Shown: positions 1 to 12,200, counted from the first letter of the stretch. The stretch is DNA of 64,000 nucleotides from Toxonevra muliebris (GCA_963691655.1 OY829330.1:5387800-5451799), one strand, 5' to 3'. Notes: generated from the sequence alone by a model not told the origin. Numbers and translations are program-made.

Positions 1-528
1 AAGCAAGGACGTAACAGTTATGTTTTACATGAAAGAACAATTTTTTACGTTGCTTACGAATGAAAATAATTTTTTACGTCACCTGTAACTTTTATTTAAT
101 AAGAAATATTTTTTACGTTGCTTGAAAATTATTACGAATAAGAAAATTTTTTTTGCTTATTGGTAACTTTTATTTTATAAGAAATATTTTTCATGTTGCC
201 GGTGTAAATTATATGAATTCATTAAAGTTTTCACCCAATTTTAATGAACTAAGAAGCAAATAAAACTTCTAAAAATACTCTTTCCTTTAAAAATACCTCT
301 TAGGGCCCATTTCACAGTAGTGAGGCTTTAACTGAGATTCAAAAGCGAGTTAAATAATTTTGGGTTTCACATCGAGGAGTTAACTTTCAAACGTAAACAA
401 AAATTTTTAATTGATTTCACTGTTCAACAGCCAAAAATGAGCAGAGACGGGACAAGTGTACTTAGGTTAATGGGGTGTCGCTGAGTCCGAATCCGTGGTC
501 CGTTTTGCTCTGCTACGTCACAATTTTA

Positions 529-909
529 TTGACATCAAAATTTTTAAAATTGAAAAACCAAAAAATTAAAAATGCAGTTCATATTTTTTTTCATCAAAAC
601 ATCCATTTTTACAAAAAAAAATGTTTAGATTTTTTTTATTTTTCAACTTGAAAAATTTAAAAAAATTTTTGTTTTTTTTAATTAATATATTTTTTCGTAA
701 TTTTTTTCATCCTCGTTATCATCGTTCACTTTTATCTCGTTGTTAGCTTAACCCAGTAATGCCTAGCGGTGCCATATGGCACCTTGTCGCTGAGCCGTTC
801 TTGAGCCAGGTTCAAAAATATTTTTTTTCTCAATTTTTAAAATTGAAAAAACAAAAAAATTAAAAATGCAGTTCATATTTTTTTCATCAAAACATCCATT
901 TTTACAAAA
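529..909. repeat. Direct repeat, ~90 bp, two copies
   Basis: The A/T-rich block at about 529-625 recurs at about 826-909 with few differences. It contains AAAATTGAAAAA, ATGCAGTTCATA and CATCAAAACATCCA. The copies lie inside the 303-1045 element on either side of a piggyBac-like MITE end, so one may have arisen with that insertion or by local duplication. Confidence 0.7.
748..830 (+). mobile_element. piggyBac-like MITE, left part only
   Basis: TTAA at 748-751 is followed by CCCAGTAATGCCTAGCGG and then a perfect 16-bp palindrome, GGTGCCATATGGCACC. The same sequence occurs at 29361-29440, where the copy is complete and ends GGG-TTAA. Here the right end is missing. TTAA plus CCC/GGG termini is the piggyBac signature, but the assignment rests on termini only. 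Confidence 0.5.
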
Positions 910-1229
910 AAAATATTATTAAATTTTGATGTTATGAATAAGTTAACTCGCCAATAATTGGCAGTTAACTGCCTCATAACTTAAAACTGTGAAATTGGCA
1001 CTTAACTCTTACACATGAGTTAACCCGTCACTATGAAATCGGCCCTTAATAAAATTTTTTAAAAAACCCAGAACATTTGCAAAACCCATTCCGTCAAACA
1101 AATTTTCGAGTAAAAGTTATAAGCGAATCAAAAAAGTATTGCATGTGCTCAAGTTGTATAGTAGACGTATTTCAATGTTGGTACACCTTTTCACTTATTA
1201 TAGAATACAAGCTTTTTATTAAAAAGGAA

Positions 1230-1342
1230 TAAAAATATGAATTCCCGAAAATCCTGGGATTGTGTCTTTTCAATCCCGGGATTTTAGAGACCGCTTTTAG
1301 ACCGAATACCGGGATTATGGGATCCCGAGATTGACATCCCTA
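1230..1342 (+). mobile_element. hAT-like element end with CCCGGGATT subterminal repeats
   Basis: The segment has several CCGGGATT-type motifs and ends GATTGACATCCCTA. In reverse this is TAGGGATGTCAATC, a typical hAT-type terminus; a related left end occurs at 13278. No matching partner end or 8-bp duplication was found, so this is a truncated end. The flank at 1342-1379 is a two-unit tandem copy of GTACGAATATATCTAT. Confidence 0.35.
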
Positions 1343-3099
1343 GTACGAATATATCTATGTACGAATATATCTATGTACATTTATAAATAGCTAATGTATA
1401 CGCGTTTATTTACATATACATATAATGTACATTTGTCAAACAATGGGCGTGGTCGCGTACATAAAAAACAAAAAATAGGTGCCTCCGCTGTAATAGAAGT
1501 AGCTCAAAAAATGAGGTGTGTCATTCATTTTAAATGGTTATAAAAGCCATTTCCTATATTTATAAGATGCTGCATAGTTCGTTCCAGTGGCGCCAAAATA
1601 GCACAGGTGCGGTGAGCTATGATGGTAAATAGTATTAAAATTTCCGGAGATTTGTAAAACTTTACAAGCACATACTTTTTTCACTACTACCCAGAAGAAA
1701 AATGCATAGCTTTTATAATTTAAAAACAATTGGATGAAAAAATTAATAACAGAACCACAAGAGGATCATACTAAAAAATTGTTTAAAAAGCCTCGCCAAT
1801 TACTCAAACATTGCTGATAAAATTACAAAATGTGAATGTTTTTATTTCTAACCTTTTCCGCATTTTCAGAAATAATAAGGGTCATCATTTAAACTCGAAG
1901 ACTGAAAAAATTGAAATCTTTCGAGTTTTCGCTCTAGCTTACATGAAGGCTCCATTTGACCAACACAAAAACCAGAGTGCAAATCAGCGGTTCGATAGTT
2001 ATGATCAGGGTTTCATTGCGGTATTTTGCGAACAGGGTTGTTATTTCAAAAGCAAAGAAAAAAGGGCAATGGAAAAAAGTGAGAATTGTATTTAATGAAA
2101 ATATATAATTTATGTCATATATTTAGAAAGTCTTGAGCAAGATTGTAATGTTTACGTTTGCAAATTTATTGAATTTCCAATATAGAAAGATTACATATAA
2201 GAAATATATAAATAATTTTTTTTAAGAATTCATGTAATTAATATGACAAATTAAAAAAATATAAACTTCCATAAATAATTCAATATGGTATTTAGTAAGC
2301 TATAGTGGAAGAATGAGCGGTTTGATCTTCAAGAAATGTATTTTATTTAGTTATGTTGATATTGGACTTTTCAGAAAGTTAAACAATTTTTATTGGAATC
2401 CTTTAATGCTGGAATAAAAGTGATATTAATGAATGTAACTTTTGACTTTTTCCAAAAAATTTTATTTCCAATTTTTATCAAAAAAACGTGTCCAGAGCTA
2501 TTTTCAAATTGAATTATTTCCAGAGAGCGGAAGATAGCGGAGAATGTTGTTGCATATTCCGATTAGAAAGGTGCCTTCTGAAATTGAGAAAAAATCCAGG
2601 AACATATTTTCACATACTTTCTAGATTTTCTCTTCCAAACTTCGTCAACTTTTAGTTTTCGTATTATGAAAAAAACTCAACTTAAGAAACAATGCAGAAT
2701 CAGTTTTGTAAATCTTGATTAAAAAATATTATCATAAATTTCCTGACAAATATTTCGAATACAAAACTGGAACACTCAGAACTTTCATCAGGATCTTCAC
2801 AGAAATTAGTAATATCAGTATGATTATTGTATTGTTTATGAAAGTAGCTGATTGCAACTAGACAGCAATACCCTTTATAGGAAGCATCGAAAACGGCAAA
2901 TATTCAACTTCTTGTAATATTTTTGATGTCGAATGTAGAGCCAATACATTCCTTATACATAATTGACTCTGTATTGTTCGGCCGCAGCAAATTTTTGTGC
3001 TACCTTAGAAACATGCTGCTATAAAAGAAAAATATGTATACTTACATTTTTTGTAAGAGATTTTTAAAAAAATATTTTTTTTATAAAGTTGTCAAAAAA

Positions 3100-3199
3100 A
3101 CTGGACATTTTGCGTCCCGTTGCGTTTGAAAATTGGACAGGAACAATGCTTTCAAAAACGGCGCAGTCCCGTCGAAAAAGGGACGGTTGGCAACCGTGT
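3100..3199. mobile_element. Possible solo hAT end (TGGCAACCGTG)
   Basis: The stretch ends GGTTGGCAACCGTG, matching the right terminus of the 39039-42101 element (GTGGCAACCGTG). It has GGAC motifs just inside, as that element has GGTCC motifs. No left end or duplication is visible, so this is only a terminus match. Confidence 0.25.
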
Positions 3200-3503
3200 T
3201 CTATAGGCTGATAAAGTTGGCAGTCCCAGCAAGGTCATATGCTTGACATAGAGAATCGCCCTATTGAACTCTGGAAAGTATAGAAAATACAGTCTATTCA
3301 TTCCAATGTTAATTCATATATGTACCTTGTTGTTTCCTTCTGGGTACTATTTCTACTAACAACTTTTACTACCACACTGCTACTGCCACTTCTCCTACCA
3401 CGCTTTATATATATACATGTATTAAGTTACGCCTTCATTGTTTTTTCTTTGAAACTTTCTATTTCGTAAAGAATTCGCGCTTTCCTCTTATTTTTTAGCT
3501 TCA

Positions 3504-3505
<2 letters not shown>

Positions 3506-3567
<62 letters not shown>
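3506..3567. repeat. (TA)n microsatellite, ~31 units
   Basis: An uninterrupted run of alternating T and A, followed by GCGGCATATATATG. Open frames translated through it (IYIYIY) are artefacts of the repeat. Confidence 0.97.
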
Positions 3568-3568
<1 letters not shown>

Positions 3569-3923
3569 CGGCATATATATGAACAGCAACACGAAAAGGG
3601 GAAAAAATAAATTGATGGGGAAGAGAAAAGAGGTAGGAAAGAACGAGGGAATTGAAACAGTGATAAGATAATGAGTAAGAAAAGAGAAAAGGAAAGCTTT
3701 CACTTATCACTTATGGAAACTTAAATTTTTCTCGCCTCTATTCTTATACACTGAGGCATATTCGCTTAAACCCATTTGCATTTTTATTCTATAGGCATAT
3801 TCACGGTCTGGTGCAAATGGTCTTGCATCGCACACTGGGTGATTTTCGGCATTTAGCGGAACTTTATTATTTTCACGGTTATTGAAGGACAAGTAATGAA
3901 ACAAAAGGTGGTTCTTAAGGATG

Positions 3924-4456
3924 TAGTCTGGTGTTCGAGTTTCAAAAAATCGCTTTTTTTTATTATGTACATATTTCGAAAGTGCAATATATTGAAAGTA
4001 TACTGTAAAAATTTCATACCAAAATTCAAAATTTTAACGAAGTTATAGCACATAGTCGAGAGCGTCTGTTGGTTAAAATGTACGTGTTGTTAAATATATA
4101 AAGCGTTTTACTCGAAACAACGTTTTTTTGATTGGCCCAGGTGTTTGAAGAAATTCTATAAAGCCATTTGGGCTGAAATTTTAATACGTTATTTTACACG
4201 CCAATGGCTCTGGCAGGTAGTAGATTTGTTTATTTTTAATCATTATTTCCTATTTTTATCCCGATGCTCAACAAAAAACAGCGCAATTTTTGAAATATTT
4301 TGAAAAAAAATATCGTAAAATAAACTCCAAACATTTTTTTTGTACAGTTAAATATGTCAATAATAACATATAAAAAAATGTAAGTGATTCTATTTTATTT
4401 TGTTATAATAAAAAATTCCCGAAAAAACCCTTGAATATTAGGCCGGAACACCAGAC
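3924..4456 (+). mobile_element. Non-autonomous inverted-repeat element (CTGGTGTTC family), copy 1
   Basis: The left end reads AGGATGTAGTCTGGTGTTC and the right end reads GGAACACCAGACC, so the termini are inverted repeats around GTCTGGTGTTCC. The right ~330 bp matches the reverse complement of 54212-54690, including ACACGCCAATGGCTCT-type sequence. No coding frame of substance. The superfamily is not determined; no clear target duplication is seen. Confidence 0.6.
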
Positions 4457-5106
4457 CTGATTTTTGGCTTCTGAATTCAAAAATTATATCCATTTTTATA
4501 CATCGTGAGCAGTTTTCACACTGTGAGCTGTTTTATATTAATATTATTTAAATGAAAATTGTTCTTCGGAATCGATTTGAGAACATTTCAAATTCTGTTT
4601 TTTCATGAATATCTGCATGTAAGTTCTTCTTAGTTTTGAGCTAAAATAATGAAAAAGGTTTCTTGTAACATACTATATAGGTTTATTATGAAAAAAGTTG
4701 ACACAAAATGACACTCTATCTTAAAATGCAATTATGCAAAAAAGCGTAATTTTTAAAAGACTCACAATGAGAAGTTACATATTTAATTATCTGAGATAAG
4801 CTGATTAACTTTCGGTGAAAGAAAACTCTTTTTTTATGTGGAAATTATTGTAAATTTCTTATAACGTATGGTAAATTAAATCCGAACAAAGACAAAATGA
4901 GTTACAAAAACTATAACACAAGATTTACAATTATTTTTTCATATTATTAAAAAACAATAATGTTTACTCAAAACTTACAGAAAAGTTTAAACTATGTTTC
5001 GATTTGATTTTCGGACTTTTTTGGCATTTCCTTCATCAACTTTTGACTGAAGTTGTATCGATGATTTTCAACTGTTTTTTCAATTAAACAATCTTAATTT
5101 TTTGGT

Positions 5107-5556
5107 CAATATTAATTGCTTTAGACCACTCTTTTTAGATTAGACCAACAAATTTTGATTAGACTCAATTCTGGAACATTTGGCAGGTTAAAGTTCTTCG
5201 GCACATATTTAAAGGACAAAACATTGCGAGCTTTATTGGTGTAAAGTGAAGGCACCAGGTCTGGCCAACAAATTATTTTATGATGTTTATGAATAAACTC
5301 TCCAAGCACCGGCAGGCACCTTCCCCTGTAATTCCGTGAACTCACCGCCAAACCATCTTTTAAAAATACGGTATCACTGATTCCACGCTCCCTAATGATC
5401 AACCGCAATAAAACTTTTTCTGCGAACTTGGTCTTATAGATACATATATTTGTTCTTATATGGTGCTTTCACATTGGGAGACTCAAAGTAATATCTTTGT
5501 TGCCATTCGTTGCCTTCATTGATAAAAGATGACTCGCTATCCATCACAAAGGTGTT
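5107..5556 (-). pseudogene. Tc1/mariner-like transposase fragment (DD34E type)
   Basis: This is a remnant of a cut-and-paste DDE transposase, which would act on the element's inverted ends. Two minus-strand frames are joined by a frameshift near 5410-5435. The upstream part carries FVMDSESSF, the usual first catalytic Asp region (VMDDES). The downstream part carries GISDTVFLKDGLAV, then WPDLVPSLY (second Asp), then PNVPELSLIKICWSNLKR. In relatives the last motif is PIExxW; here the third acidic residue appears to be Lys, 34 residues after the second Asp. The N-terminal helix-turn-helix half is absent: the reading ends where the LINE at 5545 begins. Recognised by motif pattern, not by alignment. 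Confidence 0.6.
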
Positions 5557-5869
5557 AGCAACTGAAAAATTAAATATCGGATGGGATAGGTGCAGGGTGT
5601 TTGATGGAATAGACATTATGCGGTGTTATAAATGCAGAGGTTTCAACCATAAAGCATTTGAGTGCAAAAATGACGAAGTATGCATAAGATGTTTAGGGAA
5701 ACATAGATCAAATGAATGCAATAAAGAATCATTAAACAAAAGTGTAAACTGCGTCCGAGCTAACGAACGACTAATATTAGGGCTTGATGAAGATCACTCA
5801 ACAACGAGTAAACTATGCCCAGTTTATCAGAATAAGCTAAATTTAAAAAAGAAAAAGATTGGATATTAG
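5545..5869 (+). pseudogene. LINE ORF1 (gag-like) C-terminal fragment with two zinc knuckles
   Basis: ORF1 proteins of this type bind element RNA. The fragment holds EKLNIGWDRCRVFD, then CYKCRGFNHKAFEC (CX2CX4HX4C), then CIRCLGKHRSNEC (CX2CX3HX4C). These knuckles follow a domain normally several hundred residues long, of which only the end remains. The frame stops at 5869 immediately before the endonuclease reading begins, which fits the normal ORF1/ORF2 order. Confidence 0.75.
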
Positions 5870-5870
5870 C

Positions 5871-8561
5871 AATCAAACACAATAACTGGCATTTACACTA
5901 ATATACAGGGTCTCCTAAATAGCCTCGCGCACATTGAAGTATTAGTTGATAATAATGAGATTGATTTCTTAATCCTATCGGAGACGCATGTAACAAAAAA
6001 TGTAGAACATAAAGAAATACTAATAAATAAATATAAAAGTATAAACTGTTTATCTAACTCGGCACACACGGGCGGAGTAACAGTGTATATAAAAAATAAT
6101 TGGAAAACAAAAAAGATTCTTGAAAAGTCGATTGAATTTAAAATGTGGCTACTAGCATGTGAATGTAAATATGATACGATAGTAGCTCCGAAAGAGAATT
6201 TTGCGACTTTTTCACGAAAACATTAAAATATTGACAGAATGGGCAAAAGACATTATAATAGCAGGTGATTTTAACATAGATTGGAAAAAATCAGGAACAT
6301 ATAAGCGCAATATCGATAGTATTCTGAATGACAACTGTCTAAGGAAAAGAGTAATGGATTATACAAGAGTAACGCAAAATTCAAAAACTCTGGTGGATTA
6401 CATAATAAGTAACATGCATAATTTAAATGTGTATGTAAACTAAAAAAAAAAAATATCTGATCACGAACTAATTGAAATGTTGAAAAATCATAACTGCGTC
6501 AACGATTAAATAGAATATATGAAATACGATAAAGAACTTTTTACACAAGAACTTAGTAAGGAGGAAATTACATATACACCAATAAAAGATATTCACGAAA
6601 TTCACGAGAACGCAAAAAGACTAGAAATAAGTTTAAAAAACACCACAAGTAAATTTATAAAAAACAAGAGGATTAACAAAAATAGCTATACAAATGCATG
6701 GTTTAATGGACAATTAAGGAGTTTAAAAAAGAAAAAGGTTGAACTATATCAAATAGCCAGGCTAACGAACACAAAGGAAAGTTGGATAGATTATAAGGAC
6801 ACAAGAAACCAATACAAAACACAAATAAGTAGCGCAAAAAATAGGTTTATAAACAATAGAATTGACAAAGCGAATGGACAGAAACTTATGTGGAATGAAA
6901 TTAAGAACTTAGTGCTAAGGCAAAACAAAAATAAAATTGATTATGTGATATTCAATGACGACATCAAATACAAAAATGAGATGCAAATTTCAAACAAATT
7001 TAATGAATACTTCGTGAATAGCGTCGAAGATATAAAAAACGCAATAGAAAACAAACAATATGTTAACAATATTAGTCATATATCGGAGAGATTTAAGTTT
7101 CACAAAATTAGTTCCAATGAATTAAAAATAATATGTAAAATGATGAAAAATAAAGCGGATTTTTATAGAATCAATTCATCAATTATTTTAGACAATTGGA
7201 ACATTCTATCAACGGCATTGACTGAAATTGTGAACGAGTCACTCATGCGTGGAATATTTCCGAGTAGTTGGAAAGATACCATGGTAACGCCAATTGAAAA
7301 GGTGATAAATACAAAAAAATGTGAGGAATTTAGGCCGATAAACACATTAAAAACCCTAGAAAAAATATTAGAAAAGGTAGTAAAGCTACAATTAGAAGAA
7401 TATATGGAACGCAACGATTTATTTATGAAATACCAATCTGGGTTCAGGAAAAAGCACTCGTGTGAAACAGCAGTAAATTATGTTATCAGTGAATGGAAGA
7501 GTGGAAAGAAAAAAATAATGGCAATATTCCTAGATTTTAAGCGAGCATTTGAGACCATCGATCGGGATATTTTAATTCAGAAATTAGAAATGTATGGCAT
7601 AAAAGACAGAGAACTAAATTGGTTTAAAACATACTTAACTCAAAGAACACAGAGAACAAAAGTTAAAAAAAGTATATCCGAGTTTTTAAATGTTGAAATC
7701 GGAGTTCCACAAGGATCAATATTAGGCGCACTACTATTTATTATATACATAAATGATATGACCAATGTTATACGAAACAGTAAAACGATTCTGTACGCAG
7801 ATGATACATATTACTCTACACTGACGGAGAAAATGCGAAAAAATGCAAAGCAAAACTGATCGAAGATATTGACGAAATAAAAATGAATAAGTTAAAATTA
7901 AATGAACAAAAAACGAAAGTAATGGAGATAAATATGAACAGTGAAGAAAGTTTCGAAATAAACGGTGAGCTAATAGAAAAAGTTAACAATATTAAGTACC
8001 TGGGTATAATTATTGACAAGGACCTCAAATTAAATGCACACATCGAATATACATATATGCAAAAACATTGGAAAAAAAATTGGCTTTTTCAAGAAAATTC
8101 GCGAAAAGATATCCATTATAAATGCTGTGAAAATATACAATGTAATGATTAAACCACACTTTGAATACTGCTCAACAATGATATATTCATGCAGCAATAA
8201 TTTGCAAATTGAAAGACTACAAAAACTACAAAATTAAGCGATGAGAAGTATATTAAAATGTGATAGATATGCATCTATACAACACATGTTGGACGCGCTG
8301 AAATGGTTAAACATCCGTCAAAGATTAGAATTGAACACACTAATATCAGTATACCAAGCAAGGCATGGAGGAGTACTAAAATATATAACAGAGAAAATCA
8401 TGTACGTTGGAGAGATGCAACCGTATGGACTAAGAAATGCAAGCGATTTTAGATTACAACAGCACAATACATCTGCGGAGCAGAATAATTTTTTCTATAA
8501 ACAAAATTTTAAGATATTTAAAAAAAAATGTATAGATTTGATAAGAAATTCCGTAAAATAA
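5871..8561 (+). pseudogene. LINE ORF2: endonuclease-reverse transcriptase, disrupted
   Basis: ORF2 would nick the target and copy element RNA onto it. The endonuclease begins near 5871 (FLILSETHV), resumes at 6201 with IIIAGDFNIDW and LVDYIISN, and reaches SDHELIE near 6460. There are frameshifts near 6180 and at a 12-A run near 6443. The reverse transcriptase core (6519-7859) is open for 446 residues and has FLDFKRAFETID, GVPQGSILG and LYADDT, so its catalytic aspartates are present. A frameshift just after YADD, another near 8035-8090 and a stop at 8235-8237 break the C-terminal part (YLGIIIDKDLK, then a frame to 8561). The element cannot make a complete ORF2 product. Confidence 0.85.
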
Positions 8562-8688
8562 TCGTTATGTTATTTAGCATTAAATGTACCTAAATATATC
8601 AAATTTAAACAAATGTTAAAATTAACTAAAAAAAAAATGTAACTAAAGTAAAAATTACTAATAAACCGAAACAAACAAACAAACAAAA

Positions 8689-9572
8689 ATGTACGAAGAA
8701 TTGGGTGGAAACCAAATTTTGGAAAGGTTATCCAACCAGATTTTGATGGTTTTTAATATTTGTGTGTTGATTTTGGAGCATATTTGTTTGACTTTTCGTT
8801 GAATGTCCAAAAAAATACTTTTTAATTGTATTTTTAGAAACCTTGTTTTTCTTTTGCAAACTGTCTATAAGACTTTGCATTCCGACTCATATTTATTAGT
8901 TATTTTCCAAATACTTTCAAGTTTGTCATAAAAATGTAGTTACGAAAATGTCATTAAACGCGACACAACGTTGTAAATTCCCATTTAAATTTTACATGGG
9001 GAATCCAAACAGGAAGAAAAATTAAGTTTTTCACAATTTAAAAAAAAAATAGGTTTTAAAAAAACGTTTACAACGTGTAAGTAGGGTTTGACGATAATCA
9101 AGTTTACTAGGTAATACACACATATTTTTCGCACAGATTGAAATTACCAAAAGTATTCAAACCCACAATGATTTTTTTAATAACTTTATAAACAATCTAT
9201 TTAGACACATCCATGGAAACTTCAGTAAAAATTACGTTATGAAATAGTTGAGAAAATGTAGACAATGCTATGCCAAGTTTTCAGAGTTGCCAATCAATCA
9301 TAAAATGAACTAACAAAAAAAAAAAGTTTCGTTCCTCTGCCTTATCAATTTCGAAGGGATTCAGCTAATTTTTATTTAATTCTTTCAACGATTTTTTTTT
9401 AATAAAGCACCGCTAAATTGTTCTAGTCCCTCCACTGTTCATCGTAAAGAATGCAAGATATTTCTGCTATCACAACAACATATATATGTAATCTTTATAT
9501 TTAAAAATGAGTTGTTCGTTGAGAGCCATAAACTCAAAAACTAACCATCCGATTGAGCTGAAACTTAAACAA
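8689..9572. other. No gene recognised
   Basis: AT-rich sequence with no coding frame or repeat structure that I can name. I checked whether it continues the transposase cut by the LINE at 5545 and saw no convincing motif. Confidence 0.5.
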
Positions 9573-9720
9573 TAGCCGTATTCATTACCTTCTGCAAATG
9601 GTCTTGCATCATTGCAAATGCAAATTTTACTTGCCTAGCTCATATATTTGTTATGATAGCATAAATATTTTGCATTTGCAATGATGCAAGACCTTTTGCA
9701 CAGGATAGTGAAAACGGCTA
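9573..9720. mobile_element. Foldback MITE (TAGCCGT / CTTGCATCATTGC family)
   Basis: The element is one large imperfect hairpin. The left arm contains GGTCTTGCATCATTGCAAAT and the right arm contains its reverse complement. The outer ends are TAGCCGTATTCA and GTGAAAACGGCTA. Related arms occur at 3810-3840 (GGTCTTGCATCGCAC) and at 27474-27590, so this is a dispersed family. Confidence 0.7.
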
Positions 9721-11379
9721 ATGTATTTGTTATGAGGCCTGAAGTGCACGTCAACATTCATAACGAGGATTGGAGAAGTGGGCGTGGTACCTCCTATACA
9801 AACCTGAATTTTCATCGCAGGAACTTTTTTGGGGGGTTAAGGGGCCATTCCAGTTTAAAATTAAAAAAGCTATGATATTTTTTTACAAATTTGCTTAAAG
9901 ATGCTATAAGTATCTTATTGAAGAACAAACAAATTTTTTTTGAACACTTTTTAGAGAGCATCTCCGAAAAAATAAATTTTTGGTGGTAAGATGAATTCCA
10001 AGCTTTTTAATAAAGATAAAGACATAAAAAAAAAAAATTAGCTAAGCATTTCTCTATATACTAAATCACAAAAAAGTGAAATTTTCTGCTTCCCATTTTT
10101 TAGGATCTTTTTCTCAAAGAAACACATATTTTTAATTAATATAAAAAAAGGGAGAGGATATTCCAATTTTTGAGGTTCCACTTATAGCCACGATGATAAG
10201 GAATGAAAAACATTTTGGTTGTTCAAAATCAGTTCAGTAGAACTCGAGATATTCGTCCTACCAGTTCAAAAAATATCATTTGGAGAAAAAAGCGTTTAAA
10301 GTTTTCTTTAATAAAATTGTATAAACGTACTTGAAAAAATGATTTATTTATGCAAACTACTTTTAGTCAGCTATCCCTGGTGCATGTTGAAGGTCTTCAA
10401 TTTCTTTAGATGCTCTGATCGCACCTTTTCTCGCTGTACGTGCTTTTTAGAATGTTCTCCGCTTCTCTGTTGGCTTGAGCTATGCGAGTTTCGTCGATTT
10501 TCAACGTCGGAAAACGTTTTTTTTTTTTGCGATTCTGAAAGAAAAAAATATGACGATTACGAATCGGAGTTCGTTTTTTCCAGAATACAAAATGGCGGAT
10601 CCAATATGGCGAAAGATTTTTTAAAAATTGATCTGATTAACTTTAAACCCGGTAGCTGATATTTTTGATTAATTCGGTTTGTGTATAAAAGGTTCAGTTG
10701 AGGGCCCCCTTGAAACTTTTGTGAATAAAAAATAAAGTGCTTATATAAATAAAATGCATATACGATATGCTATATAGTGATGCCAGATTTTGAATTTGCA
10801 AGATTCTTAGTTGAAGAAAAACACAGAATTGATTTGACGACATTGTCAAAATTAACTTGTACGCGCATTTTCACGCATTTTCACGTCGAAATTAGGTCAT
10901 GCTCACGCATGTTCATGAAGGAGTTATGGAAATCAAATCATGCTCACTTGAAAAGTATAGCACGTGCGAGCGTGCTCCCGCGTATCACGTAAAATTCATG
11001 TTACGAGTCCAACTCTAGTTTCCAAAAACATAAAAATGGTACATTAAATAATATTTTAGGTAAGATTATTTTGTTTTTATTAATAAAGGAACTAGTTATA
11101 TTGAAATCTATATTTCAGTCAAAAAACTTTTAGCTGTAGAAAAAACCTAAGTTGAAAAATTGGTGCACGAAAAATTGTACGCTGGCTTATTTCTGCGAAA
11201 ACGTTATTTGAGAATCATCTGACATTTTCGGTTGAAATGTATTATTTGCACGCCAAGTTTTGCAAATGCTTACCAGCAGCGAGCGAAAAAAAGGCAAAAT
11301 AAAACTTATAATCTATAGCATTCAAAGACTTTTCAAATACTTTTTTCTTTCTATCTTATTCTTCCTCTTAAGCGACAAA
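9721..11379. other. No gene recognised
   Basis: AT-rich, with short open frames only. The bounds at ~9842 (AAGGGGCCATTCC) and ~10710 (GAGGGCCCCCTT) hint at weak inverted ends of another element, but I cannot support it. Confidence 0.45.
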
Positions 11380-11666
11380 GACGATGGTTACACGAGTGCA
11401 AAGTTGAACGGTGCGGAGTTGACAATCGTGTTTACACATTTCATCGGCATGACCGTCATCTTTTGTTGAACATCATGAGCAGCAAAAATGGACTACAATT
11501 GGCATACATTTTTTTTGAAAACGAAACAAAACGTTCATCTTTTCACCAAGTTTTATGTTTGAAGGTGGATCTTCGGCGCATATTTTCTTTCAACTTCTAA
11601 CTACCTCGTTTTCTACCGCTCTCTTTTACTCAATCAATTCAACTTTGCACTCGTGTAACCAGCGTC
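11380..11666. repeat. 29-bp inverted repeat pair (MITE-like)
   Basis: GACGATGGTTACACGAGTGC... at 11380-11408 is matched by its reverse complement at 11638-11666 with one mismatch, 229 bp apart. No target duplication is seen outside. It could be a short DNA transposon or a local inverted duplication. Confidence 0.7.
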
Positions 11667-11689
11667 ATACTCAGATATACGAAAATCTG

Positions 11690-11879
11690 GAATTTGAAGA
11701 AACTGCTGGTAGTCTTACTGTTGCGGCGATACATACACTACCCACTTAAATTCAACATAACAGATAAGCAATTCAGAGAATTCTTTGCAACTCTAGGACT
11801 CAAATTTATAGCTGCCGGTGATTATAACGCGAAACATACCTTTTACGGCTCCAGTGATAGCGATTACGTGTTCTGGTAA
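11690..11879 (+). pseudogene. Jockey-like LINE endonuclease fragment
   Basis: Two plus frames joined by a frameshift near 11750 give SLTVAAIHTLPT followed by FNITDKQFREFFATLG, IAAGDYNAKHTFYGS. The AGDYNAKHxxWGS-like motif is characteristic of Jockey-type apurinic endonuclease domains, where the Asp and Asn are catalytic. Only this central part is present, and the frame ends at 11879. No ORF1 or RT part lies nearby. Confidence 0.6.
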
Positions 11880-12084
11880 CTTTTGTTATCTGCATTAAAG
11901 TATACTTCATTTTTGTGTGTATACGCATCATTAGGACTTAATGAGTTGATAAAAATTAATTTGCATAAATTGGCGAAATTAAAAAACAAAAACGCATTGC
12001 CAGTTGGCGTTAAGAAAACGAATGTTACTTTTCTACTTTACATAAAGCGTTGCCAATAGTACATAATGTGTTTTACATTTCTTT

Positions 12085-12200
12085 TTTAGATTTTTAGCAG
12101 GAAATTGAAAAATTCTATAGTTTCGGAAACTATCTATGGTTCACGATAGTCACGCACTATCGATACTATCGATATTCCTCCCATCGATAGTCTTCCACCT
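12085..12200. promoter_or_regulatory. Cluster of CGATA / ATCGATA motifs
   Basis: Between about 12137 and 12192 the sequence contains CACGATAGT, CACTATCGATACTATCGATAT and CCATCGATAGT. In Drosophila, clustered CGATA motifs are bound by BEAF-32 and DREF. Whether they function here is unknown, and no gene start is visible beside them. Confidence 0.25.

Larger units (their letters stand above)
303..1045. mobile_element. MITE with GGGCC termini and TTA target duplication
   Basis: The two ends are imperfect inverted repeats of about 30 bp. The left begins GGGCCCATTTCACAGT and the right, read in reverse, begins GGGCCGATTTCATAGT. Both are flanked by TTA (300-302 and 1046-1048). A 3-bp TWA duplication with GGG ends fits the PIF/Harbinger/ISL2EU group. 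No coding is seen inside, and another element end lies inside it at 752. The family assignment is inference; the inverted repeats and TTA are seen directly. Confidence 0.55.
5545..8688 (+). mobile_element. 5'-truncated non-LTR retrotransposon (CR1/Jockey-like LINE)
   Basis: It contains the C-terminal part of a gag-like ORF1 with zinc knuckles, then endonuclease, reverse transcriptase and the C-terminal region, all on the plus strand. It ends in an (AAAC)n-type tail at about 8663-8688. The 5' end abuts the minus-strand transposase fragment, suggesting insertion into or beside it. No flanking duplication was identified. Clade placement is tentative. Confidence 0.8.

Noticed and set aside
3488..3710. 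Two open frames rich in IYIYIY
   Set aside because: They are translations of the (TA)n tract and its flank; no start context or conserved part.
8689..8940. Continuation of the Tc1-like transposase interrupted by the LINE at 5545
   Set aside because: Minus-strand translations show no helix-turn-helix or other transposase motif, so continuity cannot be supported.
9842..10710. Possible element with AAGGGGCC ends
   Set aside because: Terminal similarity is short and imperfect, and no target duplication matches.
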